Source of the DNA: Helicobacter sp. NHP19-003
GTDB lineage: Bacteria > Campylobacterota > Campylobacteria > Campylobacterales > Helicobacteraceae
DNA length: 64,000 nucleotides
NCBI RefSeq assembly: GCF_019703305.1
Contig: NZ_AP024814.1
Span: 930,001 to 994,000 of the forward strand
Direction of reading: 5' to 3'
In this document: one piece after another, positions 61,011 through 64,000 of the stretch
Numbering within the stretch: position 1 is the first letter of the stretch
How the letters are laid out: the number at the start of each line of letters is the position of its first letter
Notes under the pieces: generated by a model
What the model saw: the letters and a program-made list of their open reading frames with translations, nothing else
Told to the model about the DNA's origin: nothing
Database searches by the model: none
Program-made: the position numbers and the translations under genes

Positions 61011-61565
61011 CTATATACTTAATGATTTTGGCCGGATTGCTCCCCACAATGACATTAGGGGAACATTTTTAGTAACGACCGCCCCCGCTGCGATGATGGA
61101 GTTTTGCCCGATAGTAACCCCGGGACAAATCGTGGCGTTGATGCAAATCCACACCCGATCTTTGATCACAATGGGCTTGCTAAAGGTCGTGCGTCTGTTG
61201 TAGGGGTTGAAGTCGTGGTTAGTCGTGGTTAGGCACACCCTAGGGCCAATGAAGACATGATCGCCGATCTCAATCCCTCCCCGATCCATAAAGGTACAAG
61301 CCGTATTCATAAAAAAGTGCTTGCCAAAGTTGATATTGCGCCCAAAATCCACATAAAAGGGCGGTAAAATCGTGTTGGTGGCATCAAAGGGCTTGCCGGT
61401 AAGCTCTGCCATTAAAGCCCGTATCTCTTCAGGGCTTAACTCTTGCGTGTTGAGTTTGTGGATGAGTTTTTGGGCATTTTGAATTACGCCATAAAGATTG
61501 TCAAACTCGGGCTCGTCCATACTCACCATCTCCCCACTTAAATCCCGCTCAAAAATGTCTTTCAT
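61011..61565 (-). CDS. Maltose/galactoside-type O-acetyltransferase with altered C-terminus
   Basis: 184 residues of the left-handed beta-helix acetyltransferase family. The N-terminal Mac domain is followed by hexapeptide repeats: FGKHFFMNTACTFMDRGGIEIGDHVFIGPRVCLTTTNHDFNPYNRR, with the catalytic His in TTNHD, and IGQNSIIAAGAVVTKNVP. After that the usual ending is lost; one added C at a C4 run (near 61062) would restore PNVIVGSNPAKIIKYIEVQHA and a stop at 60994. So it is either frameshifted or an error. AAGGGG precedes ATG 61565. It overlaps the oxidoreductase gene upstream by four bases. Confidence 0.8.
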   Translation of the reverse strand: MKDIFERDLSGEMVSMDEPEFDNLYGVIQNAQKLIHKLNTQELSPEEIRALMAELTGKPFDATNTILPPFYVDFGRNINFGKHFFMNTACTFMDRGGIEIGDHVFIGPRVCLTTTNHDFNPYNRRTTFSKPIVIKDRVWICINATICPGVTIGQNSIIAAGAVVTKNVPLMSLWGAIRPKSLSI

Positions 61566-62071
61566 GCAAGCCCCTTGATCCACTCTTGGTAAGCTTGGGC
61601 TTGGGCTTTTAAGGCGGTGTCGCTCAAGTTGCCGGTGTCATAGGTCAAAAAGGGCTTGGCGTACTTAGTGCCGATGAAGTGGCTGATGGCTTGAAAGGGG
61701 GTGAGGACACTTTCCAAACTGAATCTGCCTTGAAAGTCCCCCTCACGCGCCCCTAAACTAATGGCAAGGGCAAATGTTTTGTTTGCTAAGGCTTTGCCCT
61801 TAGAGCCGTAGGCAAAGCCATAAGTCAGCACATCGTCAAAGTATTGCTTGAGCAAGGCAGGGCAAGAATACCAAAACATGGGGAACTGAAAGACAAGGCT
61901 TTTTGCCTTGATGAGTTTATCCTGCTCGCTTGCAATGTCAATGCTAAAGTTTGGGTATAAGGCGTATAAATCGCTCACCACCACACTTGTAGAGCTTAGG
62001 GCAATTTTAAGGGCTTTATTCACCCGTGATTGGGCTAAGTTGGGATGGGCTAAGATGACTAAAAGGGACAT
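61562..62071 (-). CDS. NAD(P)H oxidoreductase, flavodoxin-like quinone reductase family
   Basis: 169 residues. The flavodoxin-like fold of the MdaB/KefF/YwrO group: LLVILAHPNLAQSRVNKALK, LVFQFPMFWYSCPALLKQYFDDVLTYGFAYG and ALAISLGAREGDF. Such enzymes reduce quinones by two electrons and prevent redox cycling. AAAGGA precedes the ATG at 62071. Between the hydrolase and acetyltransferase genes in the detoxification cluster. Confidence 0.86.
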   Translation of the reverse strand: MSLLVILAHPNLAQSRVNKALKIALSSTSVVVSDLYALYPNFSIDIASEQDKLIKAKSLVFQFPMFWYSCPALLKQYFDDVLTYGFAYGSKGKALANKTFALAISLGAREGDFQGRFSLESVLTPFQAISHFIGTKYAKPFLTYDTGNLSDTALKAQAQAYQEWIKGLA

Positions 62072-62072
62072 G

Positions 62073-63134
62073 TTAATCCTTTACATGGAGATTTTTTTGG
62101 AAAAATTGCGTGATTTTGTCAAGGGGGATGTGCTTGGCGTGGTCGTGTAAATCCACAGCCCTGCTCCCTTGACATAGTAAAGCTCTTTGGGCTTGAGCGG
62201 CCTTGGCGTAGGCTTTTTGGCTAAACCCCCTAGAGTGCGCCTCATCGCCCGTGATGGAAAAATAAGGCGGGGCGAAATGCTGTCTAAGTCCTCAAAGGGG
62301 TAGAAGTTGATGAACTTGACACCGCTAGAGAACATGGACATGGCATCTAGCTTGGGGTCTTGGCTCTGTGGGGTGTATGTGCCCCCCTTGGTGTGGTAAA
62401 AATCGTAAAACTCTTTGGCAATGGGGCTTGAATTTGCGTCAATCTTTGTGGGCGTGCCGACTGCGTAACGGGTGATTTGATGCGTGCCAAACTCTTTAAT
62501 AGCGTTCATTGGCTGTCTCTTTTAAGAACGCTTCCCGTTGTACCTTGTTGATAGAATCACGCACCCCATGTCTTGTGGTATCGTCCATGGCATACATGCC
62601 CACCATAGTGATGGCTTTCATGCATGGGTTGATCTTAGCGGCTGCCAAAGCAAAGTCTCCACTCGTGCACACCCCCACAACCACGATTTTTTCTCGATTA
62701 ATAAAATTTCTCGTGTCTCGACCATCTATGGTCGCGCCAAAGCCCTCCACATGCGTGTCGGGCAAAACAGCGTGGCGTGGAGTGCCCGCACACTGCCCCC
62801 AAAAATTCAAATCAAAGCTTGGAGCAACAAAGCCCCTTTTGATCAACTTCGTGGCGTAAATTTGGCTCACCTGTTTTTTCAGCACTCCCATGGGGTGTCC
62901 CACAATCCACGCAGGGTATTTTTTACCCTTTTGCATGGATTTTGGGGTGCATAATTGCGCTCCCGTATCCAAACCATACTGGTTTTTAAAGCACACTTCT
63001 TGGATATTGACCTTGGGGCTTACATAAATATCCCCCTGTGTGTGGCTTGGGGTGCGGCTTGTGCTTTGGAAGGGCTGGGCTTGCACGCCTAAAGTTAGGG
63101 CTGATGCTAGGATCAAGGATCGCAAAAAAATCAA
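62073..63134 (-). pseudogene. Secreted alpha/beta hydrolase, frameshifted
   Basis: TTG 63134 starts a signal peptide (MIFLRSLILASALTLGVQAQ). The first frame runs to about 62500 with QLCTPKSMQKGKKYPAWIVGHPMGVLKKQ and GVCTSGDFALAAAKINPCMKA around the nucleophile. A second frame carries TPTKIDANSSPIAKEFYDFY and INFYPFEDLDSISPRLIF. Later frames give SITGDEAHSRGFSQKAYAKA, then KELYYVKGA and VDLHDHAKHIPLDKITQFFQ to a stop at 62073. Three or more frame changes are needed to read the whole protein. A MerR-type promoter precedes it. Confidence 0.8.
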
Positions 63135-63162
63135 AACTCCTCAAAATTTTTAGGTATTTAGT

Positions 63163-63193
63163 ATTATAAAACCTAACACCTAGTGTTTGTCAA
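63163..63193 (-). promoter_or_regulatory. MerR-type promoter of the hydrolase operon
   Basis: Minus-strand TTGACA (63193-63188) and TATAAT (63168-63163) with a 19-bp spacer containing AACAC-TAG-GTGTT. It is almost the same sequence as the site at 59288-59318, so both should answer to the MerR protein encoded at 59321. Confidence 0.72.
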
Positions 63194-63262
63194 GGGGGTT
63201 ATATGTCCGTGGGTGTGGGCTTAGACCAACGCCCCTCGTTGTGGACTTTTGGGGCCAGATGT

Positions 63263-64000
63263 CTAACTAGAAAACGACCTTTTCATGTCAATGACATGGC
63301 GGAACTTAGCGTTGGAATGGGTGAGGTCATGATACACTCTGTCGATGTCTTTGCCCGTAACCAGCTCAATTTCGGGGTAAATGTTGTGTAGAATCGAAAA
63401 ATCTAGCATTTCTTGGGTTTCCTTAATCCCCCCGATTAAAGAGCCGTAGACCTTTTTATTGGCGTGCCACACAAAGTTAGCGGCACTGAGGGTGATGGGG
63501 TTGTCCCTTGGGGGCAAGCCCACAATGGCAAAAACTCACCCCCATAGGCAAGCACATCCAAGTAGTCTGCCATGTTGTAGGGGTGGGGATGGTGGAGATG
63601 ATGAGATCTAAATTTGCCCCTTTTGCGTCTTTGACATCGCTGTAATAGTGTTTTGCGCCCATGCTAAGTGCCATTTCCCTTTTGGCGTTGCTGCGCCCGA
63701 TCACGCTCACCTCTGCACCCATCGCTAGAGCGTATTTTAAGCCCATGTGCCCCAACCCGCCAAAGCCCGCGATGCCCACTTTTGAGCCTGCTTTGATGTT
63801 AGAGAATTTTAGGGGCGAGTAAGTGGTGATGCCGGCACAAAGCAGGGGGCGATTTTCTCTAGAGGGGCATCGTGGGGGACACGGATGATGTAGTCTTCGT
63901 CCACCACAATGCAATTTGAATAACCCCCCATGTGGGGTTCATCGTTGTGGAAGTGATCCTTGCAATCGTAGGTGAACACCGCTTTTTTGCAAAATTGTTC
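63263..64000 (-). pseudogene. Zinc-dependent alcohol dehydrogenase, frameshifted and cut by the window edge
   Basis: Medium-chain dehydrogenase of the cinnamyl-alcohol type (HP1104-like). Recognisable parts: the CKDHFHNDEPHMGGYSNCIV segment near the zinc sites, VGIAGFGGLGHMGLKYALAMGAEVSVIGRS (NADP-binding GxGxxG) and ANFVWHANKKVYGSLIGGIKETQEMLDF near the end, stopping at 63263. Three single-base losses in C or T runs (near 63842, 63578 and 63530) break the frame; adding one base at each restores a continuous protein. The N-terminus lies beyond the window. Confidence 0.82.

Overview
The window comes from a gastric Helicobacter that is not H. pylori itself. Evidence is a formamidase (AmiF), the non-haem ferritin Pfr, the Dps protein NapA, the chemoreceptor TlpD, several Hop-type outer membrane proteins, and long blocks whose order matches H. 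pylori as I remember it (HP0319-HP0327, HP0237-HP0243, HP0745-HP0754). Starts usually have AAGGAG-type ribosome sites and promoters carry TATAAT-like -10 boxes. No tRNA, rRNA or CRISPR array was seen.

Layout. 1-4059 (minus): argS, tatA, gmk and a poly-acidic receiver-like protein. 4146-9380: nuclease NucT, a Hop protein, then flgH-pseF-pseG-pseH-pseI, which links flagellar L-ring assembly to pseudaminic acid synthesis for flagellin glycosylation. 9360-16000: fur, tlpD, bioF, amiF, pfr and feoB, an iron and nitrogen group. 16062-25224 is one long plus-strand run: an RluD-type enzyme, an FN3 lipoprotein, trmB, ftsE-ftsX plus a degenerate LytM (EnvC-like) protein, and flaG-fliD-fliS-fliT. 25280-31321: asparaginase, three decayed small genes, a 1194-residue outer membrane protein and a Hop-like secreted fragment. 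31424-31748 holds 25 perfect copies of a 13-bp repeat. 31923-34056: a Ktr-type potassium uptake pair. 34046-40371 (minus): napA to hemC, one tight haem/isoprenoid/proS cluster. 40561-53954: cfa, phosphomannomutase, an Asn/Ser-only mini-protein, uvrA (frameshifted at a G8 tract), a Hop protein, an antiporter, purN-like, htpG, guaA and thiE.

53955-57111 is the most unusual part. It has no ordinary genes for 2 kb but carries an array of 11-bp iteron-like/DnaA-box-like repeats, two complete and one decayed copy of an RNA unit encoding an 18-19 residue hydrophobic peptide (Ibs-like, type I toxin architecture with complementary 5' and 3' ends), one intact and one decayed AapA/IsoA-like locus on the opposite strand, and an AT-rich hicB-hicA-serine recombinase operon. 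I read it as a toxin-antitoxin island, possibly a plasmid remnant.

57690-64000 (minus) is a detoxification-type cluster: aldo/keto reductases, a MerR-family regulator, a cupin-carboxymuconolactone decarboxylase fusion, an acyltransferase, an NAD(P)H oxidoreductase, an alpha/beta hydrolase and a zinc alcohol dehydrogenase. Two promoters there have the 19-bp spacer and central dyad typical of MerR control. Several genes in this part are frameshifted, mostly at short homopolymers, so either decay or sequencing error must be considered.
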